64,000 bases of DNA from Cedecea neteri (GTDB taxonomy: Bacteria > Pseudomonadota > Gammaproteobacteria > Enterobacterales > Enterobacteriaceae), in NCBI RefSeq assembly GCF_000758305.1, contig NZ_CP009458.1:3162001-3226000 (forward strand), given 5' to 3'. The stretch's first letter is position 1. Every line of letters begins with the position of its first letter. Below are positions 16,593 to 26,102 of the stretch, piece by piece. The notes beneath the pieces are model-generated. The model had not been told where the DNA came from, searched no databases, and saw only the letters and a program-made list of their open reading frames with translations. The position numbers and the translations under genes were made by a program.

Positions 16593-17321
16593 TTAAGCTT
16601 CGCTTTCCCAGGCATGAGGGGCAAATAAATAGCCTTTGTTGCGAACGGTTTTGATCCGGAAAGGCTCTGTCGCATTATCGAGTAACTTTTTACGCAGACG
16701 GGAGATAGCCACATCCACGCTGCGATCCATTCCATCGTAGGTCACGCCGCGCAGATTTTTTAACAGGGCATCGCGATCCATTATCTGTCCAGCATGCGTT
16801 GCCAACTCCCACAGGAGATCGAAATCCGCGGTAGACAGCACGACATTGTCATCCCCCAGCGTCACCTGGCGGTTAAGCGGGTCAATGCACAGCGTGCCAA
16901 AGCGGATAGCTTTATGCGGTTTGAGGTTACTGGTGGTTGTCTCGACCGTTTGTTGCGCTGAAACGCGCTGGCGCAGATGCAGACGAAGCCGTGCCAGGAG
17001 GACGGCAGGCGGCGTCGTTTTCAAAATATAGTCATTAGCACCCATCTCAAGTGAGAGGATGTGGTTCATATCACTGTCTAATGACGTCAGCAGTACAATC
17101 GGGCCATCCCACTGCGGGCGAAGATCGCGACATAGCGTCATGCCATCTTTTCCTGGCAGCATAATATCCAGAAGTACCAGGTCAGGCTGCTGTTGCTGGA
17201 TAACGGCCTCGGCGCGATCGCCGCGGGTTTCGACAATAACGTCAATGTCATGTTTCCCGAGATAAGCGGCTATCAGGCCACCAACCTCAGGATCGTCTTC
17301 CACGTAAACTATTTTGCTCAT
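16593..17321 (-). CDS. rstA: RstA, OmpR-family response regulator
   Basis: 242 residues. The receiver domain (1-120) has the acidic pocket VEDD near 7-10, phospho-acceptor D52 in LLDIMLPG and the K of LKTTPP. The C-terminal winged helix (about 140-240) contains LLWELATHAGQIMDRDALL and SRLRKKLLD, and ends VRNKGYLFAPHAWE as in E. coli RstA. Cognate kinase is RstB. Downstream, a terminator and a convergent gene cut it off from rstB. Confidence 0.95.
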   Translation of the reverse strand: MSKIVYVEDDPEVGGLIAAYLGKHDIDVIVETRGDRAEAVIQQQQPDLVLLDIMLPGKDGMTLCRDLRPQWDGPIVLLTSLDSDMNHILSLEMGANDYILKTTPPAVLLARLRLHLRQRVSAQQTVETTTSNLKPHKAIRFGTLCIDPLNRQVTLGDDNVVLSTADFDLLWELATHAGQIMDRDALLKNLRGVTYDGMDRSVDVAISRLRKKLLDNATEPFRIKTVRNKGYLFAPHAWESEA

Positions 17322-17378
17322 AATCCGCCGCGTCGGCTTTTAAAATTTGAACATACAATGATGCAATAGATTACACCA

Positions 17379-17395
17379 TTAATGGTTGGTAAACA
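17379..17395 (-). promoter_or_regulatory. Possible PhoP box upstream of rstA
   Basis: On the minus strand, TGTTTA-N5-CATTAA. The first half is a perfect PhoP half-site and the second matches partly. It lies about 60-75 bases before the rstA start. E. coli rstA is a PhoP target, which favours the assignment. Confidence 0.45.
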
Positions 17396-17398
17396 GCG

Positions 17399-18109
17399 TT
17401 AGCGTAGGTGTCGTCCGCCGTCTACTGCATGGCTTCTGCCGGTGACATAGCGGCTGGTCAACAGATACTCAACCAGACTCACAATTTCCTGTTCGCCGGG
17501 GGCGATTTTCATCAGCGATTTGTTCAGCGAGCGCTGGCGATAGTCGGCATCATCCCCGTCGTTAAACATAATCAGCGCTGGCGCGATGGCGTTGACCTTA
17601 ACTTCCGGGGCCAACTTTAGCGCAAAAGAGAGCGTCATATTTTCAAGTGCCGCTTTGCTGGCGGCATAGGCAATATGTTTATCGCTACCACGTTCCGCGA
17701 CGTAATCTGTCAGATGGATAATATCGCTGCCGGCCTGCCCGTGCCCGCGAAGTAAATCTTCCAGTTCATGATTAAGTAAATAAGGTGCTGCCACATGAAC
17801 CTGCATCATTGCCTGCAGTGTATCGCCTGGCGCAGTCTCGCGGGTTTCCGGCTTCCATTCGCTGGCATTATGGATGATGGCCCGCAGAGCAGGCGTGTGC
17901 GACTTCACTCGTTGAGCGAATTCCAGGATGCCTTCGTTTGTTGAAAAGTCGGCGTACAGGCATGTGACGCCAGCCTGTTCGAGTTTATCGACAGCAGGAT
18001 GGCGCGTGCGGTAACTGACAATTAACGGCTGAGATTTAGCCAGAAAATGCTGAGCCAGTGCCAGGCCGATACGTTGGCCTGCACCGGTGATAAGAATGGG
18101 TCGGTTAAT
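17399..18109 (-). CDS. folM: FolM, dihydromonapterin reductase (SDR family), apparent ATT start
   Basis: About 236 residues from an ATT at 18109, close to the 240 of E. coli FolM. Just after the start comes PILITGAGQRIGLALA (Rossmann glycine motif). Later come HNASEW, YAASKAALENM (catalytic Tyr and Lys) and the C-terminal SHAVDGGRHLR, matching E. coli. It reduces dihydromonapterin to tetrahydromonapterin with NADPH, with minor dihydrofolate reductase activity. No ATG, GTG or TTG lies at the expected start. GGGGAG sits about 8 bases before the ATT, and the nearest alternative is a GTG at 18172 inside the end of ydgI. An open frame far upstream to 18535 is antisense-like shadow in ydgI. Confidence 0.88.
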   Translation of the reverse strand: MNRPILITGAGQRIGLALAQHFLAKSQPLIVSYRTRHPAVDKLEQAGVTCLYADFSTNEGILEFAQRVKSHTPALRAIIHNASEWKPETRETAPGDTLQAMMQVHVAAPYLLNHELEDLLRGHGQAGSDIIHLTDYVAERGSDKHIAYAASKAALENMTLSFALKLAPEVKVNAIAPALIMFNDGDDADYRQRSLNKSLMKIAPGEQEIVSLVEYLLTSRYVTGRSHAVDGGRHLR

Positions 18110-18153
18110 AGCTTGGCTCCCCTGATCCAGAATCGCTGCCGGGGAAGCATTCG

Positions 18154-19536
18154 TTACCCCACCAGCAGCCACGTTGCCGGAAATGCTGCCAGCAGCATTA
18201 GACAAATCATTGTACGCTCTTTTAAATTTAGCGACTTTTCGTGCGTATGGGTACGGCGTGCGTAAATAAAGACTAATAATCCAGGCGCATACAGCACGAC
18301 TGAAAGCAGCAGATGCATCGGGCCCGACGCGTAAAGTAGCCACAAACCGTAAAGACAAGCGCCAACACCAATCGCCTTGTGCAGAGGACGGGTAGCAATT
18401 TTTAGGAGATAAGCGCCGACCAGGAAATAAGGCACCAGAATCATTTCTGAGGCAATGGTCAGCAGCGTGTTGTAGTCCGACCCGGTCAGCCAGATGAGCA
18501 CGAGGCATACCTGCACGCTGATGTTTGTCAGCCAAAGGGAAGCCGACGGTGCGTTGTTTTTATTCTGCCGGGCGAACATTTTGGGGAAGGCTTTATGGGT
18601 TGCCGCCAGCAGTGGCACCTCTGCAGCCATAATTGTCCAACTCAGATAGGCGCCGCACACGGAAACAATCAGTCCGGCCGCAATAATCACTTCGCCCCAT
18701 GGCCCCATCATTTCGACCATCAGCCCCGCCATTGACGGATTGCGCATTGCGGCGAGTTCTGGACGAGCGACGACACCGAGAGAAAGCAAGGTGACCAGTA
18801 AATAGACGCTTAGTGCGGCAATAACGGCCAGCAGCGTGGCTCTGCCAACGTCTTTTTTATTTCTTGCACGCGCGGATACCACGACGGCACCTTCCACGCC
18901 GATAAAGACCCAAAGGGTAATCAGCATGGTATTTTTCACCTGTTCCCAGACAGGAACGCCGAGTTCAATACCGGTAAAATCGAAAGAGAAGGTGGATAGC
19001 TTAAAAGCAATCGCGGCCAGCACCACAAACATCCCTAAAGGCAGCAATTTGGCGAGCGTTGCAACCAGATTAATGCTGGCCGCAGTCTGTACACCTCGCA
19101 GTACCAACCAATGCACCATCCATAACAACACGGAGGCACCGACGATGGATTGCCAGGTATTGCCGTCGCCGAAAAGGCGTAGTTCAGGGGTGTCAGTAAA
19201 GAAACTCAGTGCCGAGAACACAATGACAAGATAAGAAACGTTGGCGATCACCGCGCACAGCCAGTAACCCCAGGCTGAGAAAAAGCCGATAAGCTCGCCG
19301 AAACCTTCACGTGCGTAAGTGAATATTCCGCCGTCTAAGTCGGGGCGTAGTCGGGTGAGTACCAGCATCGCCAAAGCCAGCAAGAGAATACCTACGCCAG
19401 TGATCGCCCAGCCGATCAGTAACGCAGCCGGACTCGCAACGCTCGCCATATTCTGCGGCAGGCTAAACACGCCCGCCCCGAGCATGGAGCTTAATACCAG
19501 CGCGGTGAGCGCAGCGAGGCCAAGTTTCTTTTCCAT
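18154..19536 (-). CDS. ydgI: YdgI, APC-family amino acid antiporter (ArcD-like)
   Basis: 460 residues, about 12 hydrophobic helices, inner membrane. The N-terminal MLGAGVFSLPQNMA motif is typical of basic amino acid/polyamine antiporters, and the protein is nearly collinear with E. coli YdgI, annotated as a putative arginine/ornithine antiporter. Transport has not been assigned with certainty. folM follows on the same strand, 44 bases from the ydgI stop if the ATT start is right, so the two are probably co-transcribed. Confidence 0.92.
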   Translation of the reverse strand: MEKKLGLAALTALVLSSMLGAGVFSLPQNMASVASPAALLIGWAITGVGILLLALAMLVLTRLRPDLDGGIFTYAREGFGELIGFFSAWGYWLCAVIANVSYLVIVFSALSFFTDTPELRLFGDGNTWQSIVGASVLLWMVHWLVLRGVQTAASINLVATLAKLLPLGMFVVLAAIAFKLSTFSFDFTGIELGVPVWEQVKNTMLITLWVFIGVEGAVVVSARARNKKDVGRATLLAVIAALSVYLLVTLLSLGVVARPELAAMRNPSMAGLMVEMMGPWGEVIIAAGLIVSVCGAYLSWTIMAAEVPLLAATHKAFPKMFARQNKNNAPSASLWLTNISVQVCLVLIWLTGSDYNTLLTIASEMILVPYFLVGAYLLKIATRPLHKAIGVGACLYGLWLLYASGPMHLLLSVVLYAPGLLVFIYARRTHTHEKSLNLKERTMICLMLLAAFPATWLLVG

Positions 19537-19680
19537 AGGTATCCTGTAGAAGTCTGAAGTGAACCAGCATAATTATTATGCTTTTACGCATATAAATGGA
19601 GGATCACGCTAAGGCGCGGGATTTTACGGAGTGTGCACACTGCTTGCAATGCGTGTAGTGCGATAAAATGATATGAGTAC

Positions 19681-19707
19681 AAAAAAAAGGGCAGCCTAAG
19701 CTGCCCT
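19681..19707 (-). terminator. Terminator of ydgH
   Basis: AGGGCAGC / GCTGCCCT stem with a TAA-centred loop followed by T8 on the minus strand. Confidence 0.92.
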
Positions 19708-19724
19708 CTGATTGATGGTGTATC

Positions 19725-20669
19725 TTATTTAAACAGGTCTGCGCTGATGGTGATGTTGCCACCACGTTCCTGCCACTGGCGAGTAATGTGGTAGAACTTA
19801 GCCCCTTTCTTGGCGGCGCGTTTCGCAACCTGATAAGAGATCTCAGTCATGTTGCCGTAGTTCCCGGTGAACTGAACGCTGTCGAACGGTACCATCTGTG
19901 CGGCGGTGATTTTATTCACTTCTTCAATTTTTGTGCCGTCTGGCAGCGTAACGGTGTAACGGCCACCTTTAGACGACTGGGTTTCAAAGAAGCGGCCAAC
20001 ATCGCTGGATGGCGCTTCAGAAGAGGCAACACCCGGAATTTCTACCTGCTTAGCGGCAGCACCACCGGCGGCCAGCGCCGCTTTACCTGCCTCAGAGTTA
20101 GCTGGCAGTAAATCCGGGCTCTGCACTACGCGTTGTTTAGCATCGGCTTTATAAATGAATGCCGTGACTCGCTGGTTGCCGCCCTGGTTCGCGTCGACCT
20201 GGCGAACGATAAAGAACGAAGCTGCACCTTTGTCACGCGCGGCTTTGGTAATGGCGTCATTCACTTCCGGCTGGCTACGATAGAAGCCCTGGACGGTGAC
20301 GGTATCGAAAGGCTCAAGTTTGAATGCCTGATCTTTCGGCAATTCAACAACACCATTAATGACGCGATTTTGTACTGCATCGGCTTTTGGTGCATCGGCT
20401 TTGTAGACATCTGCGACCACGCGGGCGTTGCCACTTTCGCCAATGAAGTTGGTGTCCAGAACATAGAATGATGCTGCTCCCATGTCATCGGCACGGCGCG
20501 AAACGGCAGCCACGGCATCACCGATGGCGTTGAAGCGTCCCGTGACGGTAATACGCTCGTACGGCTTGAAAGCAGCAGCTTGATCTGGCGTCAATTCAGT
20601 CGCCGCCTGAGCGGACAGTGAGGTGACAGAAATAAGAGCTGACGCCAGAAGGGTGTTCTTGAGATTCAT
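19725..20669 (-). CDS. ydgH: YdgH, periplasmic protein with three DUF1471 (YhcN/BhsA) domains
   Basis: 314 residues with a signal peptide (MNLKNTLL... cleaved near AQA-ATE). Three repeats of the DUF1471 fold are visible. Each opens with a phrase such as PYERITVTGRF, PFDTVTVQGFY or PFDSVQFTGNY, followed by an A-x-x-K/R-G-A-x-F/Y-Y/F core. DUF1471 proteins are linked to stress and envelope functions; the precise role of YdgH is unsettled. Own terminator; divergent from pntA across a long intergenic region. Confidence 0.93.
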   Translation of the reverse strand: MNLKNTLLASALISVTSLSAQAATELTPDQAAAFKPYERITVTGRFNAIGDAVAAVSRRADDMGAASFYVLDTNFIGESGNARVVADVYKADAPKADAVQNRVINGVVELPKDQAFKLEPFDTVTVQGFYRSQPEVNDAITKAARDKGAASFFIVRQVDANQGGNQRVTAFIYKADAKQRVVQSPDLLPANSEAGKAALAAGGAAAKQVEIPGVASSEAPSSDVGRFFETQSSKGGRYTVTLPDGTKIEEVNKITAAQMVPFDSVQFTGNYGNMTEISYQVAKRAAKKGAKFYHITRQWQERGGNITISADLFK

Positions 20670-21213
20670 AAAAATAATCCTTCGCCTTGCGCAAAATGAA
20701 TACAGGTACTTCTCTGATAAAGACCGATTAGTTGCCGATTATGGCTGGAAATAACGTCCTTGTCTGCGCCATTTTTCACGCCTTGTGCCTTCCCGAGGCG
20801 GAATAACGGCGGCAAACGTTATTAAGTTAAAAAAAGAGACGTTCACCGGTAAAACTGATAAAGCTTATGACTTATTTAGTTAAAATGTTGTTAAAAATGA
20901 GTTTTGTGACGGCGTAGAATCATGTCATACCGCCTCACTTAAGCGTATTATCAGGCCTCTGTGTGTAAATAGAGATTAAAATAACTGCCTGAGCGCGTGG
21001 TGGCTGAATTTTTGCGATAAAAATACAAATACCCGGATGCGGATGTGGATCACAATCGTTATTTTCAGTAGGTTATAAAAAGTTTGTTACAGATGTATTT
21101 TTTGTTGAAGTGGTAATGGAACAGATATCCGCCTGTCTGTACGGGCGGATGATTGCGTCTGGCCATGGCAAGGTCTGGCAAACCATCATCAAAAACAGAT
21201 GGAAGGGAATACT
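20670..21213. other. Long divergent intergenic region, ydgH / pntAB
   Basis: 544 bases without a credible gene. It is AT-rich in 20820-20930 and near 21010-21110, and should hold the ydgH promoter on the minus strand and the pntA promoter plus leader on the plus strand. I see no clear operator, hairpin leader or small ORF with a ribosome site. Confidence 0.45.
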
Positions 21214-22743
21214 ATGCGTATTGGTGTACCAAGAGAGCGGTTGGCCAATGAAACCCGTGTAGCCGCCACGCCGAAAACGGTAGAGCAGCTGATTAAACTG
21301 GGGTTCAGTGTCGCCGTTGAAAACGATGCGGGAAAACTGGCGAGTTTTGACGACGAAGCGTTTGAGCGTGCGGGGGCGAACGTTGCCAGCTGCGCGGATG
21401 TCTGGCAGTCGGACATTATCCTTAAAGTGAACGCCCCGCTGGATGACGAAATTGAGCTTGCTCGGGAAGGGTCGACGCTTGTCAGCTTTATCTGGCCGGC
21501 ACAAAACCCGGAGCTGCTTGAAAAGCTGGCGGCGCGAAATATTACCGTCATGGCGATGGACTCCGTGCCGCGTATTTCACGCGCGCAGTCACTGGATGCG
21601 CTTAGCTCCATGGCTAACATCGCCGGTTATCGTGCCATTGTCGAAGCTGCGCACGAGTTTGGCCGGTTCTTTACCGGGCAAATCACCGCTGCAGGTAAAG
21701 TTCCTCCAGCCAAAGTGATGGTTATCGGTGCGGGCGTTGCGGGCCTGGCAGCCATCGGCGCGGCCAACAGCCTCGGGGCAATTGTTCGCGCGTTTGATAC
21801 CCGCCCGGAAGTGAAAGAGCAGGTGCAAAGCATGGGCGCCGAATTCCTGGAGCTGGACTTTAAAGAAGAAGCCGGCAGCGGGGATGGCTATGCGAAAGTG
21901 ATGTCCGAAGCCTTTATCAAAGCCGAAATGGCGCTGTTTGCGGCTCAGGCGAAAGAGGTGGATATCATCGTCACTACGGCGCTGATTCCGGGCAAACCTG
22001 CACCGAAGCTGATTACCCGTGAAATGGTGGATTCCATGCAGCCGGGCAGCGTGATTGTCGATTTGGCGGCACAAAACGGCGGCAACTGTGAATACACCGT
22101 GGCGAACCAGGTTACCGTGACGCCTAACGGCGTGAAGATCATCGGTTATACCGATCTGCCGGGCCGTTTGCCGACCCAGTCCTCCCAGCTTTACGGCACT
22201 AACCTCGTTAACTTGCTCAAACTGCTGTGCAAGGAAAAAGACGGCAATATCACCGTCGATTTTGATGATGTGGTTGTGCGCGGCGTGACCGTTATTCGCG
22301 AAGGTGAAGTGACCTGGCCTGCGCCGCCAATTCAGGTTTCGGCCCAGCCTCAGGCCGCAGCGAAACCAGCGGCGGCACCGGTCGAAGAGAAAAAACCAAC
22401 GTCGCCATGGTTTAAGTACGGCCTGATGGCGCTGGCCATTATCCTGTTTGGCTGGTTTGCAAGCGTGGCGCCTAAAGAGTTCCTTGGGCACTTTACCGTC
22501 TTCGCGCTGGCCTGCGTAGTGGGTTACTACGTAGTGTGGAATGTTTCCCATGCGCTGCATACGCCACTGATGTCGGTGACTAACGCCATTTCGGGGATCA
22601 TCGTGGTGGGTGCGCTACTGCAGATTGGGCACGGCGGCTGGGTTAGCTTCCTGAGCTTTATTGCGGTACTGATCGCCAGTATCAATATTTTTGGTGGTTT
22701 CACCGTCACTCAGCGCATGCTGAAAATGTTCCGGAAGAACTAA
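21214..22743 (+). CDS. pntA: NAD(P) transhydrogenase subunit alpha
   Basis: 509 residues from MRIGVPRE, the E. coli-type start. GGAAGGG lies just upstream; an ATG five codons earlier is rejected because it overlaps that site. Residues 1 to about 380 are the NAD(H)-binding domain I, with GAGVAGLAAIGAANSLGA. An alanine-rich linker (about 370-395) leads to four C-terminal transmembrane helices. With PntB it couples proton re-entry to hydride transfer from NADH to NADP+. First gene of pntAB. Confidence 0.97.
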   Translation: MRIGVPRERLANETRVAATPKTVEQLIKLGFSVAVENDAGKLASFDDEAFERAGANVASCADVWQSDIILKVNAPLDDEIELAREGSTLVSFIWPAQNPELLEKLAARNITVMAMDSVPRISRAQSLDALSSMANIAGYRAIVEAAHEFGRFFTGQITAAGKVPPAKVMVIGAGVAGLAAIGAANSLGAIVRAFDTRPEVKEQVQSMGAEFLELDFKEEAGSGDGYAKVMSEAFIKAEMALFAAQAKEVDIIVTTALIPGKPAPKLITREMVDSMQPGSVIVDLAAQNGGNCEYTVANQVTVTPNGVKIIGYTDLPGRLPTQSSQLYGTNLVNLLKLLCKEKDGNITVDFDDVVVRGVTVIREGEVTWPAPPIQVSAQPQAAAKPAAAPVEEKKPTSPWFKYGLMALAIILFGWFASVAPKEFLGHFTVFALACVVGYYVVWNVSHALHTPLMSVTNAISGIIVVGALLQIGHGGWVSFLSFIAVLIASINIFGGFTVTQRMLKMFRKN

Positions 22744-22753
22744 GGGGTAACAG

Positions 22754-24142
22754 ATGTCTGGTGGATTAGTTACAGCTGCATACATTGTTGCCGCGATCCT
22801 GTTTATTTTTAGCCTGGCGGGTCTGTCCAAACACGAAACCTCAAAGCAGGGTAACCTGTTCGGTATCGCGGGGATGGCGATTGCGCTGGTGGCGACCATT
22901 TTTGGCCCGGAAACCGGCAACGTTGTGTGGATTATCATTGCGATGGTGATCGGCGGCGCGATTGGTATTCACCTGGCGAAGAAGGTCGAAATGACCGAAA
23001 TGCCGGAGCTGGTTGCCGTGCTGCACAGCTTTGTCGGCCTGGCGGCGGTGCTGGTAGGCTTTAATAGCTACCTTGATCACGGCCCTGGCCTTGAGCCGAT
23101 CATGGAGAATATCCACTTAACGGAAGTCTTCATCGGGATCTTCATCGGGGCGGTCACCTTCACCGGGTCTATCGTGGCCTTTGGCAAGCTGCGCGGTAAA
23201 ATTTCGTCTAAACCGCTGATGCTGCCAAATCGTCATAAGCTGAACCTGGCGGCGCTGGTGGTTTCCTTCGCGCTGCTGCTGGTGTTTGTGCGTACAGAAA
23301 GCGTTGGCATGCAGGTGCTTGCCGTACTGATTATGACGATCATTGCGCTGGCCTTTGGCTGGCACCTGGTAGCGTCCATCGGCGGGGCAGACATGCCGGT
23401 CGTGGTGTCGATGCTTAACTCCTATTCAGGTTGGGCCGCAGCGGCTGCGGGCTTCATGCTCAGCAACGATCTGCTTATCGTTACCGGTGCACTGGTCGGT
23501 TCTTCCGGTGCCATCCTGTCTTACATCATGTGTAAGGCGATGAACCGCTCGTTTATCAGCGTGATTGCCGGTGGTTTCGGGACCGACGGTTCCTCTACGG
23601 GTGAAACGGAAGAGGCTGGGGAACATCGTGAAATCAGCGCGGAAGAAACGGCTGAAATGCTGAAGAACTCCACGTCGGTTATCATCACCCCAGGCTACGG
23701 CATGGCGGTGGCTCAGGCCCAGTATCCGGTGGCGGAAATAACCGAGAAACTACGTGCCCGCGGAGTTAAAGTGCGTTTCGGTATTCACCCTGTCGCGGGG
23801 CGTTTGCCGGGCCACATGAACGTACTGCTGGCTGAAGCCCGAGTACCGTACGATGTCGTGCTGGAAATGGACGAGATCAATGACGACTTCGCCGACACTG
23901 ACACCGTGCTGGTTATCGGGGCTAACGATACCGTCAACCCGGCTGCTCAGGACGATCCGCGTAGCCCAATCGCCGGTATGCCGGTGCTGGAAGTGTGGAA
24001 GGCGCAAAACGTGATTGTGTTTAAGCGCTCAATGAATACCGGTTACGCAGGCGTGCAGAACCCGCTGTTCTTTAAAGAGAACACCCAGATGCTGTTTGGC
24101 GATGCCAAAGCCAGCGTGGAAGCGATTCTGAAAGCGCTGTAA
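22754..24142 (+). CDS. pntB: NAD(P) transhydrogenase subunit beta
   Basis: 462 residues, the same as E. coli PntB. Residues 1 to about 265 carry roughly nine membrane helices. Residues about 290-462 form the NADP(H)-binding domain III, with GYGMAVAQAQ, HPVAGRLPGHMNV and GANDTVNPAA. It begins 10 bases after pntA in the same operon. Confidence 0.97.
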   Translation: MSGGLVTAAYIVAAILFIFSLAGLSKHETSKQGNLFGIAGMAIALVATIFGPETGNVVWIIIAMVIGGAIGIHLAKKVEMTEMPELVAVLHSFVGLAAVLVGFNSYLDHGPGLEPIMENIHLTEVFIGIFIGAVTFTGSIVAFGKLRGKISSKPLMLPNRHKLNLAALVVSFALLLVFVRTESVGMQVLAVLIMTIIALAFGWHLVASIGGADMPVVVSMLNSYSGWAAAAAGFMLSNDLLIVTGALVGSSGAILSYIMCKAMNRSFISVIAGGFGTDGSSTGETEEAGEHREISAEETAEMLKNSTSVIITPGYGMAVAQAQYPVAEITEKLRARGVKVRFGIHPVAGRLPGHMNVLLAEARVPYDVVLEMDEINDDFADTDTVLVIGANDTVNPAAQDDPRSPIAGMPVLEVWKAQNVIVFKRSMNTGYAGVQNPLFFKENTQMLFGDAKASVEAILKAL

Positions 24143-24159
24143 GCGTCAGCAGTCTCATG

Positions 24160-24187
24160 AAAGCCGTCCGAAAGGGCGGCTTTTTTG
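24160..24187 (+). terminator. Terminator of pntAB
   Basis: AAAGCCGTCC-GAAA-GGGCGGCTTT with one T.G wobble, GAAA tetraloop and a T-run. Confidence 0.9.
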
Positions 24188-24246
24188 TTTTTGCGGAGAA
24201 AAAAATCCCGCGGCGGGCGCGGGATTTCTGTTTCAGTGCTTCGGGG

Positions 24247-25197
24247 TCAGTCGTCTTCCGGGTCATCCATCTCAACCGGCGTCTGATAATCGTCCGGTTT
24301 TATCACCAGCAAATCACAGCGTAAATGGTCGATAACCTGCTCAGCGGTATTCCCCAGAAACGCGGCGGAAAGCCCCGTGCGTCCGACGGTGCCGAGCACC
24401 ACAATCCCCGCCTGAAGATGTTCGGCCAGATCCGGGATAACTTCCTCCGGCAGCCCTTTCTCGACGTGCGTCATCTTTTCGTCAATGCCGTATTTCTGAC
24501 GCAGCGCCTTCATGGCCACCAGATGCTGGCCGCGAATGGCGTCGTTATACACGCTCGGATCAAAATCAGGCAATTCAATGGCAATGTTGATGGGGGTAAC
24601 CGGATACGCGCCGATCAGGTGAACTTCGGTGTGGTTAACATCATCCGCCAGCTTCAGCGTTTCCTTCACCAGCTTTTCATTCAGCGCGTTGTGATAAAGC
24701 TCTTCGCTGGCAAGATTCACCGCCACCAGCGCTTTGCCGCCTTCCGGCCACGGCTGATCTTTGACCATCCACACCGGGCAGGGGCATTTACGCAACAGAT
24801 GCCAGTCGGTGGGGGTGAAGATCACGGCTTCCAGCTTGTCATGCTGGTGCGCCATTTTTAGCAGCAGGTCGTGCCCACCGGCGATCACTTCCTGGATGAT
24901 GGCTTCGAACGGGCGATTATGCCACACCACCTTAATATCAATAGGGATCCCGGCTTCGATGTAGTAATGCGCCTGTTGTTTAATCCAGGCCGTTCGCTGG
25001 CTGATAACCCCTTTGCGCATCGCGGTGCGTTCATCGGGGGACAGAAGCGTGGTCATTTCGTAGGAAAAATCATAGATAGGCAGGAAGGCTTTGATCCTGC
25101 CGCCAATCCGTTGATGCAAATAAACAGCACGCCGCAGGGCAGGTTGATCGTCCTGGTTAGGATCAATCGCGACTAGCATGTTTTGGTAGTTTGCCAT
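24247..25197 (-). CDS. uspE: UspE, tandem universal stress protein
   Basis: 316 residues, equal to E. coli UspE. It has two Usp domains in tandem (about 1-150 and 155-310). The second carries the GTVGRTGLSAAFLGNTAEQVI signature, and it ends in an acidic tail (DDPEDD). Cytosolic; in E. coli it acts in stress survival, motility and adhesion. Transcribed in the same direction as fnr, 133 bases downstream of its stop. Confidence 0.95.
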   Translation of the reverse strand: MANYQNMLVAIDPNQDDQPALRRAVYLHQRIGGRIKAFLPIYDFSYEMTTLLSPDERTAMRKGVISQRTAWIKQQAHYYIEAGIPIDIKVVWHNRPFEAIIQEVIAGGHDLLLKMAHQHDKLEAVIFTPTDWHLLRKCPCPVWMVKDQPWPEGGKALVAVNLASEELYHNALNEKLVKETLKLADDVNHTEVHLIGAYPVTPINIAIELPDFDPSVYNDAIRGQHLVAMKALRQKYGIDEKMTHVEKGLPEEVIPDLAEHLQAGIVVLGTVGRTGLSAAFLGNTAEQVIDHLRCDLLVIKPDDYQTPVEMDDPEDD

Positions 25198-25330
25198 ACA
25201 GGTCTCCTTACAACTGCTTAACCACAGTCTGTGAAGTAAGATTAACCCATAAGAAAGGAATGAAACAGGTGGAGAGCCCTTGCCGGATCAATAAAAGGGA
25301 TAAAAGGCGACCCGGCAAAGGTAGCGGTTA

Positions 25331-26083
25331 TCAGGCAACGTTACGTGACTGGCCCGCGAGGTCTGATAACAGATCGATATTCTCGATGGTGATGTACTTG
25401 CCTTTCACCGCCAGCATACCGTTTTTCTGGAAGCGCCCCAGCAGGCGGCTGATGGTTTCTACCGTCAGACCGAGGTAGTTACCGATATCGCCGCGGGTCA
25501 TGGTCAGGCGGAACTCACGCGGTGAGAAGCCACGTTGCGCAAAACGGCGAGAAAGGTTGTAGATAAAGGCTGCCAGGCGCTCTTCGGCATTCTTTTTGGA
25601 CAGCAGCAAAATCATGTCCTGGTCGCCTTTAATTTCGCCGCTCATCAGGCGCATCATCTGCTGGCGCAGACTTGGCATTTTGCCGGACAAATCGTCGAGC
25701 GTTTCAAACGGGATTTCACAAACCATCGAGGTTTCGAGTGCCTGAGCAAAGCTCGGATGATGGCCAGTGCCGATGGCATCAAAGCCGACCAGGTCACCCG
25801 CGAGGTGGAAACCGGTGATTTGCTCATCGCCTTGCTCGGTAATGGTGTAGCTTTTGATGGTGCCGGAGCGGATAGCGTACAGCGATTTCAGTTCATCACC
25901 TGCTTTAAACAGGGTTTGACCCTTTTGAATCGGCTTTTTACGCTCGATGATATTATCAAGCTGATCGAGTTCATGCTCATTAAGCGTGAAGGGGATGCAT
26001 AATTGACTGATGCTGCAATCCTGGCAATGGATAGCACAACCGCCAGACTGAATTCGTCGAATAATACGCTTTTCAGGGATCAT
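25331..26083 (-). CDS. fnr: FNR, oxygen-responsive global regulator
   Basis: 250 residues from MIPEKRIIRR, as in E. coli; the longer frame from 26125 is rejected because it would run through the FNR box. The [4Fe-4S] ligands C20, C23, C29 and C122 are present, as is the extra C16. The Crp-type sensor (about 50-150), dimer helix and C-terminal HTH with VETISRLLGRF follow. A near-consensus FNR site lies 20 bases upstream, fitting negative autoregulation. Confidence 0.97.
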   Translation of the reverse strand: MIPEKRIIRRIQSGGCAIHCQDCSISQLCIPFTLNEHELDQLDNIIERKKPIQKGQTLFKAGDELKSLYAIRSGTIKSYTITEQGDEQITGFHLAGDLVGFDAIGTGHHPSFAQALETSMVCEIPFETLDDLSGKMPSLRQQMMRLMSGEIKGDQDMILLLSKKNAEERLAAFIYNLSRRFAQRGFSPREFRLTMTRGDIGNYLGLTVETISRLLGRFQKNGMLAVKGKYITIENIDLLSDLAGQSRNVA

Positions 26084-26102
26084 AGATATGCTCGGACCGT
26101 AA

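Noticed and set aside
18110..18535. Long N-terminal extension of folM
   Set aside because: It lies wholly inside ydgI in another frame and does not resemble FolM.
20670..21213. Small RNA or leader gene in the ydgH-pntA gap
   Set aside because: No promoter-terminator pair or stable hairpin with a T-run could be seen.
21589..22560. 323-residue open frame antisense to pntA
   Set aside because: Shadow frame rich in His, Arg and Asn; pntA is certain.
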